Shown: in pieces, positions 49,848 through 64,000 of the stretch
Layout of the letters: each line of letters begins with the position of its first letter
How positions within the stretch are numbered: the first letter of the stretch is position 1
Assembly (NCBI GenBank): GCA_037447655.1
Contig: JBBHKE010003409.1
Span: 120,414-184,413 of the forward strand
Length of the DNA stretch: 64,000 nucleotides
Source: Zygnema cylindricum
Taxonomy: Eukaryota; Streptophyta; Zygnematophyceae; Zygnematales; Zygnemataceae
Reading direction: 5' to 3'
The notes under the pieces: generated by a model
What the model was told of the DNA's origin: nothing
The model's input: only the letters and a program-made list of their open reading frames with translations
The model's database searches: none
Made by a program: the position numbers and the translations under genes

Positions 49848-50910
49848 CTATCTCTCATAAGGTGTTTGATCTTTTATAGCTGAAGTAAGAACTATATTTT
49901 TGAGATAATTAGCGCAGTTCATTGCTTCTACCCAAAATCTTTTTCCTATCTTTTTATCTGACAACATACTTTTATCACTATCACTTAGTGTTCTATTTAA
50001 CCTTTCTGCTACCCCATTCTGTTCCATATTTTCTGGAACTGTCTTTTGGTGTTGGACCCCATCTTCCCTCAGAAAATCCTCAAACTGGTTAGAAGTATAC
50101 TCTCCACCATTGTCACTCCTTACTCTCTTCATTGGAGTTTCATGGAGTTTTTCGCTCCATGCTTTATATTGTCTAAAACAATCCTCAGCTTATGACTTGT
50201 TTTTCAAAAAATACACCCGGGAATACCGAGACCAATCATCAGTTATAATCATCATAAATCTCTTTCCCCCCGGTGAGGGCACTTTAGCCGGACCCCAAAT
50301 ATCTGTGTGTACTAGATCTAGAAGTTTTTCTCCCTTATAGGTGGCTGACTTAGGAAAGGGTAATCTGTGTGTTTTACCTTGAGCACATCCACTACAATCA
50401 CTTATATCATCACTCTCACTGAACTGAATCCCTTCCACCACTCCCATCTTTTTCATCTCTCTTAACTTATCTAGATTCACATGCCCAAGCCTCTTATGCC
50501 ACATCATAATATCATGAACACCTGCATAATAAAGTTTCTTCTTTTCATTACTTAAGATCAGCCTAAACATCCCATGGCTACCTTTCTCAGCAATGAAATA
50601 GACATCATCCTCAAAACTAGCAGTAAAGACTCCTTCCCTAGTGCTAGTAAAAAAACCCTTATCAATTAATACTGATGTAGAGATAAGGTTTTTGTTCAGC
50701 TCCGGAATAAACAATACATCGGAGAATGTTAATATGGATGTCTTTCCTTCTACTAACACTTTAAGATCTACCGATCCTACAAGAGTAGTGGTGACTATCC
50801 TCCCATCCCCGTACTCTATCTCTACGGTGGGAATCTTTCTTATCTTAGTGAACAGGTTTCTATCCTTACACATTGCATGGAGGCACCTGAATCTACAATC
50901 CAGCCTGCTT
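49848..50910 (-). pseudogene. copia protease and integrase, interrupted
   Basis: The protease motif WIVDSGAS (near 50900) is followed within a few codons by a frameshift near 50880. Then come the protease C-terminal half, the GAG-pre-integrase zinc finger (WHKRLGHVN...CSGCAQGK) and the integrase core: HTDIWGP, SDNGGEY and ENMEQNG supply the D, D and E. In-frame stops lie at about 50190 and 49848, followed by a second stop a few codons on, before the RT part. Confidence 0.9.
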
Positions 50911-51109
50911 CACTTTTCAATCCACCGTAAACACATTTCTGCCTTCGTGGAATTTTGACCTCGTTTTTCGCCTCCAACTCCTCATCCAAAAGGCGCTCAT
51001 CGTCCTCGTCCTCGGATTCCGCCTCAAGTACCTGTGTGACAAGGGCCTTTTTCTTTCCTCTCGGGGTACCACCGGTCTGCCCTTTTTTTTTACCGAAGCT
51101 CGGTTAGCT

Positions 51110-51812
51110 TAGTGCACTCTGCCATATAGTGCCTTGGTTTCTTACAAAAATGACATAAACCTTTGGGAGCCCTTTGTTCGAACTCGTCGGCCTGTTTTTT
51201 CTGCTCCCTACCCCCATAGTTTCTGACCGGTTTTCGGGAATCTCTGTTCCTCTAATCAGTTGCTATTGCCAAGGCTTGGCCACTCTTTCCTCCCCTTCGG
51301 ATCTCAATTGTATTCTCTTGAACGAGAATCATCCCTACCACTGAGTTCCATATCCACCTTGAGTCAGGCAAGTCCTGCACACGGTAAACTATGTTCACGA
51401 ACTCATCAGGTAACTTCATCAGTAAACAGTTAACCTTTTCTTTTTCACTAAAATCTTTTCCCGCACTCTCTAGCTCCATGAAGAGTGTAGCAAGCTCATT
51501 GCAAAAATCCAACATATTTCCCCCTTTGTATACATACTCCTTAACTTTCTGATCAGCCAACTGTTGTTGCTGAATCGTACCACTTCGGTACATCTCTATG
51601 AGAGCCATCCAAAGATCGGATGCCCTTTCTACCTGCAAATGAGGACATGCAAGTCCTTGAGTGAGATGGCGTAGGATGAAGTGTTTTGCCGCCATATTGT
51701 TAAAGTCCCAGGTTTTAGTATCATTCTCCTCATTCCTCGGAATAGGTGACATAAATGTCGAACCAGTTGCTATTGGTGTGATCGTCTCCTTCTCCTTTCC
51801 TTTGTCCACCAC
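51110..51812 (-). pseudogene. copia Gag (UBN2-type) with zinc knuckle, one in-frame stop
   Basis: Begins at MVDKGKEKET (51812). The body resembles UBN2/retrotransposon gag: ILRHLTQGLACP, ASDLWMALIEMY, NMLDFCNELATLF, LLMKLPDEFVNI. A stop at 51252-51254 lies in frame before a CCHC knuckle (C-HF-C-KKPR-H-YMAE-C, near 51120-51160). A run of A on the coding strand near 51085 coincides with loss of the frame before protease. Confidence 0.88.
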
Positions 51813-52040
51813 CTCTCATTTTTTTGTTTCCTACGTTGAAGGTGGATCCTCTTTCCTGGTGAATCTGGTTCCTCGAAACACTAAAGGAATTCGAAGACTT
51901 GATGGACGCCCCAACCGTCCACTCACTATCCCCCAAAACCTTTTTTCTCATAGAGCTCCTATCATCATACTTTCCCAGTATATGAAGCCAGTTCCATTAA
52001 AGATTGGTACCCTAGAGGGTGGGCCCATAACTTGAAACTC

Positions 52041-53081
52041 TGAGACCTCCATAAGTCCTCAGAGTAGACAGCTTCCAAGAAGCCTCTAGGATAATCCTGA
52101 CCCCTTTGTGTTCCAGCAAAAATAACAGCCACCCTGGCAGACAAAACCCCTGACCACCTCCACCCCTGTAAAGGCAAGACTCCCCTGAGTCGGTAGCAAA
52201 AAGAATCTCTGAATTTGCTCCCCTGAGCAGTAAGTTATGGAGGGTCAAAGTTGACCTTTTGTACAGAAGCTCTCTGGGAGAGGGGGTCCTATCTTCTAAT
52301 TTTTCTAAGTCCTATCTCTCTCACAGACTCTATTTACTGATGTACGGAACCAATCAGAATTGAGTTCCGTACGCAAAAGTACAGCTGCCGGTGTACTTTA
52401 TGTACGGACATTGTACGACATGGCCAAAATGTCGACACATGTCAAATCCGGATTCGGTGCCATAATCTCCGGAGATTCCACAATCCAACGGAATTTCGCC
52501 ACGCGTTATCCGTTGTGGCGATGGCCACAAACCGCCGAAATATTCCTCCGCGATCTCGGCGCTAATCCCGACCGTCCGATTAAATTCGGCTTTAATCGTA
52601 GCCGTAATAAATACATGCGCGGTATTTGTTTCATTTACGAAACAATTGCGCGGTACTGATTTGTGTCCGTACCGTAAGTCGTACATTATATATTACTGGA
52701 TATATGTATCCTGTAATTCATTTCAGTTAAATGGTTTATCGCACGAATACATATTTAAATAAATATCAAACTATATGTTACGTAACACTACCGCTAGACT
52801 TAACGGCTATGGCTACCGGCTAATTCCTGTCTGCCGGCCGATAGGTACAAGGATCAAATCCTGCCGCCAACACATACCTTTTAATTAAATAAATAAACCC
52901 TAATATAAAATTCCCGTAAACCTCAGGATAGCCAAGGTAGCCATGGCTCTAGCTTCCTCTCCAATTTCTCAGTGACTGCGACAAGTTTGAGAGTTGGAGA
53001 GAGAAGTTAGAGATAGACTGCCTCGACTTCTATATTTCTTTTCAGACCTAGAAAATACTAATAAAACCATTAGTTTCTACA
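52041..53081 (-). repeat. 5' LTR of the copia element
   Basis: 1041 bp, TGTAGAAACT at its start and GGAGGTCTCA at its end on the minus strand. An initiator-Met-type primer site is not obvious after it (the next bases are GAGTTTCAAGTTATGG), so priming is uncertain. It contains the antisense open frame discussed under findings. Confidence 0.88.
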
Positions 53082-54363
53082 TCCTTTAGGGGATCGAAAG
53101 TACAAATGAACATCTAAGTAAAAATCGGGACCCAAAAACGATTTGCTTTGCAATAAAGGAAGAGAGGAATAGAGGAGCAGTACCAACAAGGAGTGGGAAC
53201 AAAATAACCTTTTTTTTTCCATCGGTGTTTTTTTTTTTTTGTTTTTTTTTACATTTTGTGTTTTTTTAACTGATTGGTCCCCTAGTTTTTTTATAAAATT
53301 GCGACAGAATGAATTATTGAACGGTTCACGTCCGTACGCTTTGTTTTCGAAATTATTCAAAAACGAAAAATGCATTCCGAACATGATGTCCGATGGCGGA
53401 AGGCAATTGTCGTTTGCTTTACGCAGCTGACGAGGTTTGACGCATAGAACTGCATCTTTTGCCCGTCGCTACGCTCCAAAACGGTCGAAACCAACCGCCC
53501 TAACCGTCACCGCCGCGTTTTTTGTCATTTTATGAGATTTGGTGAGTGATCCCATAATTTTAACATCGTTTTCCCCTTTTTCAATGTGTGAACCACGCAA
53601 ATGTTTCGTGAAAAACATTCACTCGTCTCCCTAAGTTCCACACTAATTCAGGTGGAAGCTCACCTTATAAACCAAAAGTGAAAAGCAGGAAAAATAGAAA
53701 CCAAAAAAAAAAAAAAATCGCAACAAGATGACTTCCACGATGAAAAAAAAAAAAGCGATTCCCATGAACCCAAAGTTGTTGGGGGGAATGGGGATTTTCC
53801 GCACGATTTACCGTACAATGTTTCCATACAAAATATATGGAACTCCACTTCCCACCAAATATATCGCAATATCAAAATATCGGAATATAATCATAAATTA
53901 TTTTATTGGAAGATCTTTTTTTCATTAATCCACTATTGAGAATCAAAGCAAATCATCTCAGAGGTAATGATCGCCTCTATTTTCTACGTATTATTTGTGT
54001 TTTTTTTCGGTTTTTTTTTTATATTTTTTTTTATCCTTTTTTGATTTCATGCATTTTATTATTTTCCAACACTGTGGATTATAGAAAATCATCTCAAATT
54101 TGATCGTCACCCTCCCTCGCCCCTCCCCTCTTTCTTTTTTATTCATTTTGATTTTCATATATTTTTGGACTTGTCGTTATCTTTTTGTGGAAGGTAAATT
54201 GGAAGATAAGAAGAGGGAAAAAAAGGAGGGAAGAGAGAATTTGAATTTAAATTTGAAATTTGGTTGTTCCCGGAGCGATATATCGAGCCCTCTAACCGTC
54301 CGATATTCGATACATCAAATATCGAATATATGGCGATACGTTTTCACCCGATACACAACACTA
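53082..54363. other. Spacer DNA; family-2 remnant at its right end
   Basis: No gene seen. Long T-runs at 53210-53270 and 54000-54040. From about 54270 to 54354 CGATAT repeats end in GATACACAACACT, a family-2 right end; the left end is not identifiable. Confidence 0.5.
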
Positions 54364-54570
54364 CACCGCGAATCGCTATTAGCGTTAACAAATATTTAGT
54401 GTTAAAAAACAATTAGTGTGATTAACGCTAATTGGGAATTTGGGGATTTTGAAGGAAATCTGTCACTCTAGTTTGTTTTTTTGGGTTTTTTAATAACTCT
54501 ATTTAAGAAGTTGGGTCAAAATTTAGGGGCACTGAAATTAGCGTGGTTAACCAGATAGCGATTTGCGGTG
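54364..54570. mobile_element. Family-1 MITE, 207 bp, TA-flanked
   Basis: Left end CACCGCGAATCGCTATTAGC, right end ATAGCGATTTGCGGTG. TA flanks both. It abuts the family-2 remnant on its left, the same stacking as at 17351-17353. Confidence 0.8.
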
Positions 54571-54946
54571 TAATACACACAAACGAGAAGAGATGTGCTC
54601 GATGCGATGTGCCGCGAAATATCACTATATCGGCACGCAGTGTTGGGCTTGGATTTAGGTTTAGGACCAATAAAGGGTACGTACTTTTGTACTTTTTTAC
54701 TTCTGTACTTTTGTTCGAGTACCTGTAGCAAATAGCAAGTGCGTATGCAAGGCCTACGGGGCGGCCTGCACGTGGGATGGCGTGACAAAAAGACAAAAAC
54801 CATCAATCAAAATGGCATCGGAGTGTCGTACTTGGTGACGTCAGCTGTCAAGTCGGTTGCATCGCATCGGATATCGATTGCACCATGCTTATGCGAACAA
54901 TTTATCGACTCAAGGGGATGCGATGCGAATCACTAAATTTATGTTA

Positions 54947-55457
54947 CACCGCGAATCGTAATTAGAGTAAAGAAATAATTGGTGTAAAAAAACGAAGAAA
55001 ATAAATAATTAGTGTTATTAACTCTAATTTGGGTAATCATTTTTTTCAAAATAAAATCTTACTATAATTTATCAATTACTCTAATTTGGGTTTCTCTCCG
55101 TAATAATTATCCGCGCTGAATATCTTTACTGTAAATTAGGTACACATACAGAATCTGACAAAACGTATAGTTTCACGTCATTATGACGTTTGCATTACGT
55201 GGTTTGTGAAAACGCAATTACATGATAAAGACATGTATTAAATTATTATCTGTATTTTTTTAGTAATAAAGTACAATTTTGCACGGTCAGACAGCATCTG
55301 TACGCCACACTATTGAAATTGGCATTATATTAGAGTTGTTAACGCTGATTCAAAAAGTACTTTAAACAATGCAAAGAATAATTAAGAATTATGGATGATA
55401 GAGTCAAGATTTGTGGCGACGGAATTACGGACATAACGCTAATTACGATTCGCAATG
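54947..55457. mobile_element. Family-1 element, 511 bp, TA-flanked
   Basis: Left end CACCGCGAATCGTAATTAG, right end CTAATTACGATTCGCAATG, with TA outside both. Its interior (CGTTATGACGTTTGCATTACG region) matches part of 16095-17044 in inverse, so these are the same subfamily. Confidence 0.8.
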
Positions 55458-55705
55458 TAATGTAAATGAATTTATCGTGTAAAGGAACAAATAGTGATAC
55501 TAACTCTGTTTTGTGTTCAAGGTCATAATTAACCTACACAAAAAAGTTCTGTAAGTATTCCCATCTTGTAGTCGCTTTAACCCGTGTTCACGGAGTCATA
55601 TGAGAACTGGCGCGATTTCCCTCGTGTTCGTTACAATGAATCAAACTCGAATGCGGTTCCTCCAACCAACGCCACTCGTGTTCACGTGTCGGCGTCCTTA
55701 GTTAA

Positions 55706-56145
55706 AGTGTTGTGTATCAGCAAGAAACTTATCACGATAAAACCGATACCCGTAGTTATCGGTTATCGAACGGTGGGGGATCCCGATGTGTCGCTCCAAG
55801 ACCAACAAATCCCTTATTGACGACACGTATAAAAAATATATAGTACGCATATAATAGCAGTTTATTAGGTAATGTGTTACATTACTAACTATATATAGCG
55901 TAGCATGCCACGTAAGACAATTTGTTCCGTACTATGTAGAACGGGAGTTCAAAACGGATAGATACCGTGTAATTGTACAAAATAAACCGTACAATTACCC
56001 CGATAGCTATCGGGATGGAACTGATCAAATCATTTTTTTTATCCCGATAACATCGCTCCCGAAATTTTGTCCCTATATATGGATTATCGGTAAACGAAAA
56101 AAAAGACACAGTGGTTATCGCCAAACACTTACCGATACACAAAAA
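55706..56145. mobile_element. Family-2 element, partly degraded
   Basis: Left end AAGTGTTGTGTATCAGC. Right end CGATACACAAAAATACTT, where the ACACT tail has mutated. The interior matches the 36130 element, for example TATAGCGTAGCATGCCACGT. Confidence 0.7.
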
Positions 56146-56416
56146 TACTTATTTGACACATTTGTAGTGTTTGAACGGTGTAGGGTAGTTTGTAGTGTTT
56201 GAACGGTTTGGTTTATGTTCTTGCTTGATTTATTTTTTTAGGCTGTAAACAACCTTTGTTATGCTTTTAGGTCCTTTAGGATTTTGGTATTTGACCAGTG
56301 TTGGTCATCAATTCTTTTTAATGACAATCATGTTTTGTACTTTGATGGTCTTACCATCGCGTTTTTGGAATTAAAATATTTTTCTTTACAATAATAGGGA
56401 TACACTATGTACTGTA

Positions 56417-56620
56417 CACAGCCCATCGTTATTGGAGGTCAACACACTAAATAGGTCGTGACAATTTCTGTAAAAAAATCACAGAATTGTGTTAACAACA
56501 CTATTTAATTGTGGATTGCAAAATGACACGCTTCCACGCACTAATGTAGACTTGCCAATTCTAATTTGAGTAACTTCGCATTACCACTAATAAATCGAAT
56601 TCTAAAATCGATGGGCGGTG
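56417..56620. mobile_element. Family-1 MITE, 204 bp, TA-flanked
   Basis: Left end CACAGCCCATCGTTATTGG, right end AATCGATGGGCGGTG, TA outside both. It lies just inside the right arm of the giant inverted repeat. Confidence 0.7.
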
Positions 56621-57780
56621 TACTGTAGATGTGCCATACGTTTCGAACGGAATACACGAGCGAAATAAAATGCGAGTTTGACGAAATGCGTCGTCGTTAT
56701 ACTCCTTAAATAGTATTACAGATATTTTACGACCGTACTGAACACTTCAAAATTCAAACTGTACGGTTAATGTGAAACGGCATATGTTCACGAGGTTCCG
56801 TACTTTTTTGGATTGTAGTCGTCGCGCGTGCGCCGGCCGTCTTCGCCTCTTTGGCGTGTTTCGCCATGCGCGCTGCGGACCACGCGCGGCGCACAAAATA
56901 TAGTGACAAGCGAAGTGGTTGAATGTACGGAATGGCACGAGCGTCGTGCGAGAGGGAAACAGGGGTTTCCAACCAATGGGGAAAAGCGCTGTCCAGACGA
57001 AGCAATCTCGGCGATCTGTCGCCGATCTCCGATTTTGTCGGAGATCGAAGTACGTTCTTTTGTTAACAATACGCGTGGCGATGCCCCTGTGTATACTTTC
57101 TGGCATCGGATAACATGGCGAAAAAATACAGTATTACAAAATCCAAAAGGCCCGTCTGACATCTCCAAAACGATACACGTGGAGATGGAAAGCAGGCCTC
57201 TGACAACACAATACAGGCAAACCTGCGGTATTTTTTATCTACATTCAAAACAATAGCAGTGACTATCGGACAGAATAGTACTGTAGCTGCGAATTCACAT
57301 ATCCGTACATTCAAATTGCTGTGAACCGCACGATCAGCCGGATCTCCAAAAGTAGACGACAAATCGACCTGCGATTGGCGTCGCCCGCAGAGGACTCTAC
57401 GGCCGATTCGGTCGCCAGCCGACCGTACAGTCTGCCTGTATGTGCCGTCCGTACGAGGTGCGCCAATGCAACATAGGTCGCCTCGCCTCGCCTCGCCTGT
57501 TCCGCCACACGTGCGAGTCCACGTGGCATAGTACCGACACAGCCTGGGACGTACGGACGGCGCGCACCGACCAACACGAAATCGGTTTCGCGCAAAAGTT
57601 TGAACTGCCGAAAGCGCGCGCAAAAGGTTTTGAAAAAACGTTTTTTTAAATTGAGAGGAGGGATAAAGAGGGAGAGCACCACTCAGGCGCCACTATGTGC
57701 GCGTTTCGAAACATTCTCTTCCCTCTCCCTCTCTCTCCCTCTCTCCCTCTCTCTCCCTCCCTCCCTATCCCACTGCAGCC

Positions 57781-60774
<2,994 letters not shown>

Positions 60775-61525
60775 AGTAAAGCAAAAGAAATGGTTGGAAA
60801 TAACAAAGAAAAGAAGAGGAAGGAAGAGAAAAGAAAGAAAAAGAAAGGAAGAGAATGGAAGAGAAAGGAAGAGTAAAGAAAGGAAAGAAAAGAAGAGAAT
60901 GGAAGAAAAAGGAAAGGAAAGAAAGAGAAAAGAGACGAGAAAAGAATAACGTTTTATTTATCATACTGAGGAGAACGCCTCGTATCGATAGAGGGAAAAT
61001 TACGTTTTTTTTGAGTTTTTGCGAAATAGTTTTGTGGGTTGTTCAGATTTGGTCTAATTTGACAAAAAGAAAAGCAAAAGAAATAGTTTGAAATAAGAAA
61101 ATAAAGAAAAGAAGAGGAAGGAAGAGAAAAGAAAGAAAAAGAAAGGTAGAGAATGGAAGAGAAAGGAAGAGTAAAGAAAGGAAAGAAAAGAAGAGAAGGG
61201 AAGAAAAAGGAAAAGAAAGGAAGAGAAAAGAGACGAGAAAAGTGAAAAGAAAATTGTGGAGAAAAGAAGAACGTTTTTTTTATCATGTGGATCGATAGAG
61301 GGAAAAAAACGTTTTTTTTGAGTTTTTGTAAATAGTTTTGTGGGTTGTTGAGATTTCTTCTACTTTGAAATAAAGAGAAGGAGAAGAAAAAGTTGGAAAT
61401 AAGAAAAGAAAGGAAGAGGAAGGAAGAGAAAAGAGAAAAGAAAAGAAGAGAAGCTCTAGGAAGTCTTTTAGGGATTCGGGGGTTAGTTTTTTTAGACTTT
61501 TTTTTTTTTCACTTAGTTTTATCAA
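60775..61525. repeat. About 300-bp tandem repeat downstream of copy B
   Basis: Inverse of the 38756-39500 repeat: GAGAAAGGAAGAG-rich blocks alternating with GTTTTGTGGGTTGTT and TCGATAGAGGGAAAA. It is a little shorter per unit than in the left arm. Confidence 0.75.
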
Positions 61526-62094
61526 AAAAAGTAGTTTTTTTTTAGTTTTTTTTTTTCTGTGACTGAGTTCGTTTACGTTAACTTTTGAAGGTATTTTTTA
61601 TTTTTTTTCTTTTTCTTTTCAAAAGCTGTCTAAACGCCGGTCAGAGAATAATTTTGTTTTTTTTCGTGCTTTTTTTTCGGCTCCATTTGGAATAAGAAAA
61701 AATGGGTTTTAGGATTTTTACAAAAACTAGATGTCATTTTGCATCTAAGAAAGTTTCTTTTTCTTCATTTTGTGTAAAAACTTTGAATTTTTGAAACGCG
61801 GGTAGCTTTCTTTTTTTTTTGTTTCCACGAAAATATAATCTTATTTACTTATTGTTTTTATTTTGACTTTGAAACGAGCTTATGAATGAGCATTTTTTTT
61901 TCATGCCCTTATCAATGCTCTGAATAATAGTGTTTATTTGATATTTGCTTTTCTATGTATGGTTTCTAATCGGACAAAGTTTCAAAAGAAACATTGTCGG
62001 TGAATCGCGACGTTGAAAGAAAATTTATTGAAATGTTTCGTAAAATTACGATTGAAATGTTTTGTAAAATAATGATCGAATGTTTTTGTAACTG

Positions 62095-62225
62095 GGATTT
62101 GAATTTGAGGTCAACTGATTGAGTAGTGGTGTCTTCTACCATAAAAGGTGTGGTCAATTTAATGTGTAGTTTCTCGAATTGTGATACTAATTGAATAGCA
62201 GTGTCTACTACCATAAATGGTGTTG
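62095..62225. repeat. 72-bp repeat, two units, inverse orientation
   Basis: On the minus strand an open frame (62274-61966) encodes TTPFMVVDTAIQLVSQFEKL and then TTPFMVEDTTTQSVDLKFKS, the same 24-residue unit as at 33097 and 37905. Confidence 0.75.
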
Positions 62226-63029
62226 TCAATTGAACATTTCTTTTTTCTTGTGCTCTTATCAATTCTCTGTTCAATAAATAATGTTTACTTGTTCTTTGCT
62301 TTTTAATTTATGTTTTCTAATCGTACAAAGTTTTCAATTGTCGATGAATTGTAATGTTGAAAGAAACTAATCGAAAAGTTTCGTAAAATCATGATTGAAA
62401 TGTTTCGTAAAATCATTGGTTTTGTCCGTACTGGGATTTGAATTCGGGTTAAAACTGATCCAATGGTAATAAAGACCTCTCTCTTCTTATCTCGGCTTCA
62501 AATTCCTCAAGTCCTTCCGAAACCCAATGGACATATAAGAAACATGACTTCCTTACCGAATAATAACAACAATAATAAAAACAATTATAACAACAATAAC
62601 ATCAACAACTTTCTTAAACAAGACTGTCGCGGAAAAACACCTCCATTTGGTAAATCCATCCAAATAACTGTTGAAGTTATCGCATTCGAAGGGCCGAAAA
62701 AGTTTTTTTGAAACACAAAAATTTATTAAATTCTGAAATTTGTGGTAGTCTGACAGTTTGGTGAATTCCCCATTTTAGTATCGAAGAATAACAAGCAAAT
62801 GGGTACAATCTTAAATGAAAGGAAAATGAGAGAGAGATGGAAATTTATATAATTGGGATTAAAAGTTAACTTCTGTAATTCACAATTATTTTTGTTTTTT
62901 GTTCCTTTGTTTTTCGGGCAGTGGGAAGAAGCGGTGAAGGAGAAGGATAGGGCGGAGGAGGAGCTCGAAGAAGTGAAGGAGAAGAGAAGGAAAACCACCG
63001 AGGCCTATGATCGCCTCCAATCTCAGGTG

Positions 63030-63082
<53 letters not shown>

Positions 63083-63566
63083 CCTCCCTCTCTCTCTCCC
63101 TCCATGTCTCTCTCCTGATTCATGTCGAATGCTTATCTTTCGTTTTCGGAAATGATGTTGTCGTTTACGAAACTGACAAGGATTGTGTTTCGAACAGTTT
63201 TTGGAAATGAAGAAGGAGAAGGACAAAGCGATAGAAGAGAGGGACGAGGCAAGAAAAGCGAGGGATGAGGCGTGGGAGAAGAGGATGGAGGCGTGGAAGG
63301 AGAGGAATCGGGAAATAGAGGAGAGGCTTGAGGCGTCGAAGGAGATGCAGGAAGCGAGGCAGGAGTGCAATCGGGTAAGAAAGGAGAGAGATGAGGCGAG
63401 GGAGGAGAGGGATGAGGCAAGAAAAGAACTTCGCGACTTTCAATTGAACGGACAGGCGAAGGTTCGCGACTTTCAATTGAACGGACAGGCGAAGGTACTC
63501 TATCTCTCTCTTCATCTTCCTTCTATCCCTCTCTCCCTCTCTCCCTCTCTCCCTCTCTCTGTTAAG

Positions 63567-63780
63567 ATTTCTAGAATCAAGGGATAGATGGACGATCCCA
63601 ATAGAGGGAATTGATGAGCCGGCCAGGATTTGAACCTGGGACCTCTCTCTTAAGATTCCTAGAATCAAGGGATAGATGGACGATCCCAATAGAGGGAATT
63701 GAAGAGCCGGCCAGGATTTAAACCTGGGACCTTTCACTTAAGCTGCGAACGTACTGCCACTAGCTCGGATGTTATGCTGG
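63567..63780 (-). mobile_element. tRNA-derived SINE-like insertion with internal duplication
   Basis: On the minus strand GAGCTAGTGGCAGTACGTTC resembles an A-box region, and GGTTTAAATCC (in CCAGGTTTAAATCCTGG) matches the pol III B-box. The segment AGATGGACGATCCCAATAG to GCCGGCCAGGATTTRAACC appears twice, about 80 bp apart, the second copy complete and the first lacking the A-box part. It sits in intron 3 of copy C and is absent from A and B. Confidence 0.55.
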
Positions 63781-63859
63781 TGGGTCCATTTTAATATAGC
63801 TTTTTAATGTGGATATTACCACAATTCCGGATATCGAGCGCACGTTTCATGTACGTCAA

Positions 63860-64000
63860 CACTCTCTCTCCCTCCCCCTCTCCCTCCCCCTCCCCCTCAC
63901 TCTCTCTCCCTCGATCAGTTTTACCAAACTCTGTTTCAGATTATTGTGCTCTCTCTCTCTCTCTCTCCCTCTCTCCCTCTCTCTCTCCCTTTCTCTCTCC
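63860..64000. repeat. CT-rich intron sequence of copy C to window end
   Basis: CTCTCTCCCTC-type sequence matching intron 3 of copy B around 59500-59620. Confidence 0.7.

Larger units (their letters stand above)
46643..53081 (-). mobile_element. Ty1/copia LTR retrotransposon, defective
   Basis: Two direct LTRs (52041-53081 is the 5' one, 46643-47681 the 3' one) enclose gag, protease, integrase, reverse transcriptase and RNase H in copia order, read on the minus strand. Directly upstream of the 3' LTR lies a purine tract (AAATAAGGGGAG, complement of 47682-47693), the usual plus-strand primer site. gag and pol share one frame, broken by several stops and two frameshifts, so it cannot act alone. 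I found no matching target duplication. Confidence 0.93.
62743..64000 (+). pseudogene. Coiled-coil protein gene, copy C, 5'-truncated, runs off the window
   Basis: Similarity to copy B starts inside intron 1 (AGTCTGACAGTTTGGTG, 58707 in copy B), so exon 1 is missing. Exon 2 (62922-63026, 105 bp) is in phase like copy A. Exon 3 (63198-63494) is 297 bp: it matches copies A and B but has a 33-bp tandem duplication at its 3' end, adding eleven residues (an extra VRDFQLNGQAK) and a second donor. Intron 3 is interrupted by the SINE-like sequence and resumes with TTTTACCAAACTCTGTTTCAG at about 63918. Exon 4 would lie outside the window. Confidence 0.6.

Noticed and set aside
63567-63780. Functional tRNA gene
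   Set aside because: Box A/B-like parts are present, but I cannot form a matching acceptor stem, and the unit is duplicated without its 5' part.

Overview
The window is eukaryotic nuclear DNA from a green plant. The best evidence is a complete six-exon gene (6861-10841, minus strand) for a chloroplast DUF1517 protein of the FLAP1 type. All its introns are GT-AG and its phases join into a 437-residue protein. AT-rich intergenic DNA, many small DNA transposons, a plant-type Ty1/copia element and long microsatellites fit this. I cannot name the species. A seed-free land plant or other streptophyte is only a guess.

Layout. 1-6.8 kb has no convincing gene; it holds small TA-flanked inverted-repeat elements, a (TA)n tract, a short GT-rich satellite and telomere-like repeats. 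6.9-10.8 kb is the FLAP1-like gene. 11-21.9 kb is a graveyard of small elements, including a LINE-type remnant, two copies of a 1.1-kb repeat and a hAT-like element nested inside a second copy of itself with both 8-bp target duplications intact. 21.9-31.5 kb is a nine-exon gene for a protein of at least 1548 residues with four N-terminal hydrophobic segments, a coiled coil and four 51-residue repeats. I do not recognise its family. Its 3' end is uncertain: the next plausible exon (34.7-35.6 kb) lies beyond 3 kb of repeats and runs into an 18-nt tandem repeat with frame breaks.

37.4-62.7 kb is dominated by a giant inverted repeat. Two arms of about 6.1-6.4 kb (37378-43745 and 56663-62742) face each other across a 12.9-kb spacer. 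Each arm carries a copy of an unrecognised multi-exon coiled-coil gene whose introns are almost pure CT microsatellite. The copies point away from each other, and their upstream regions (about 1 kb) are the most similar part. A third, 5'-truncated copy starts at 62743 and runs off the window; a tRNA-derived SINE-like insertion sits in its intron. The spacer holds a Ty1/copia retrotransposon (46643-53081, minus strand, both LTRs), a long foldback element and several small transposons.

The two genes outside the inverted repeat show no functional link to each other. No prokaryotic operon, CRISPR array or RNA gene of standard type is present. All exon models rest on reading splice sites and phases by eye; nothing was aligned or searched.
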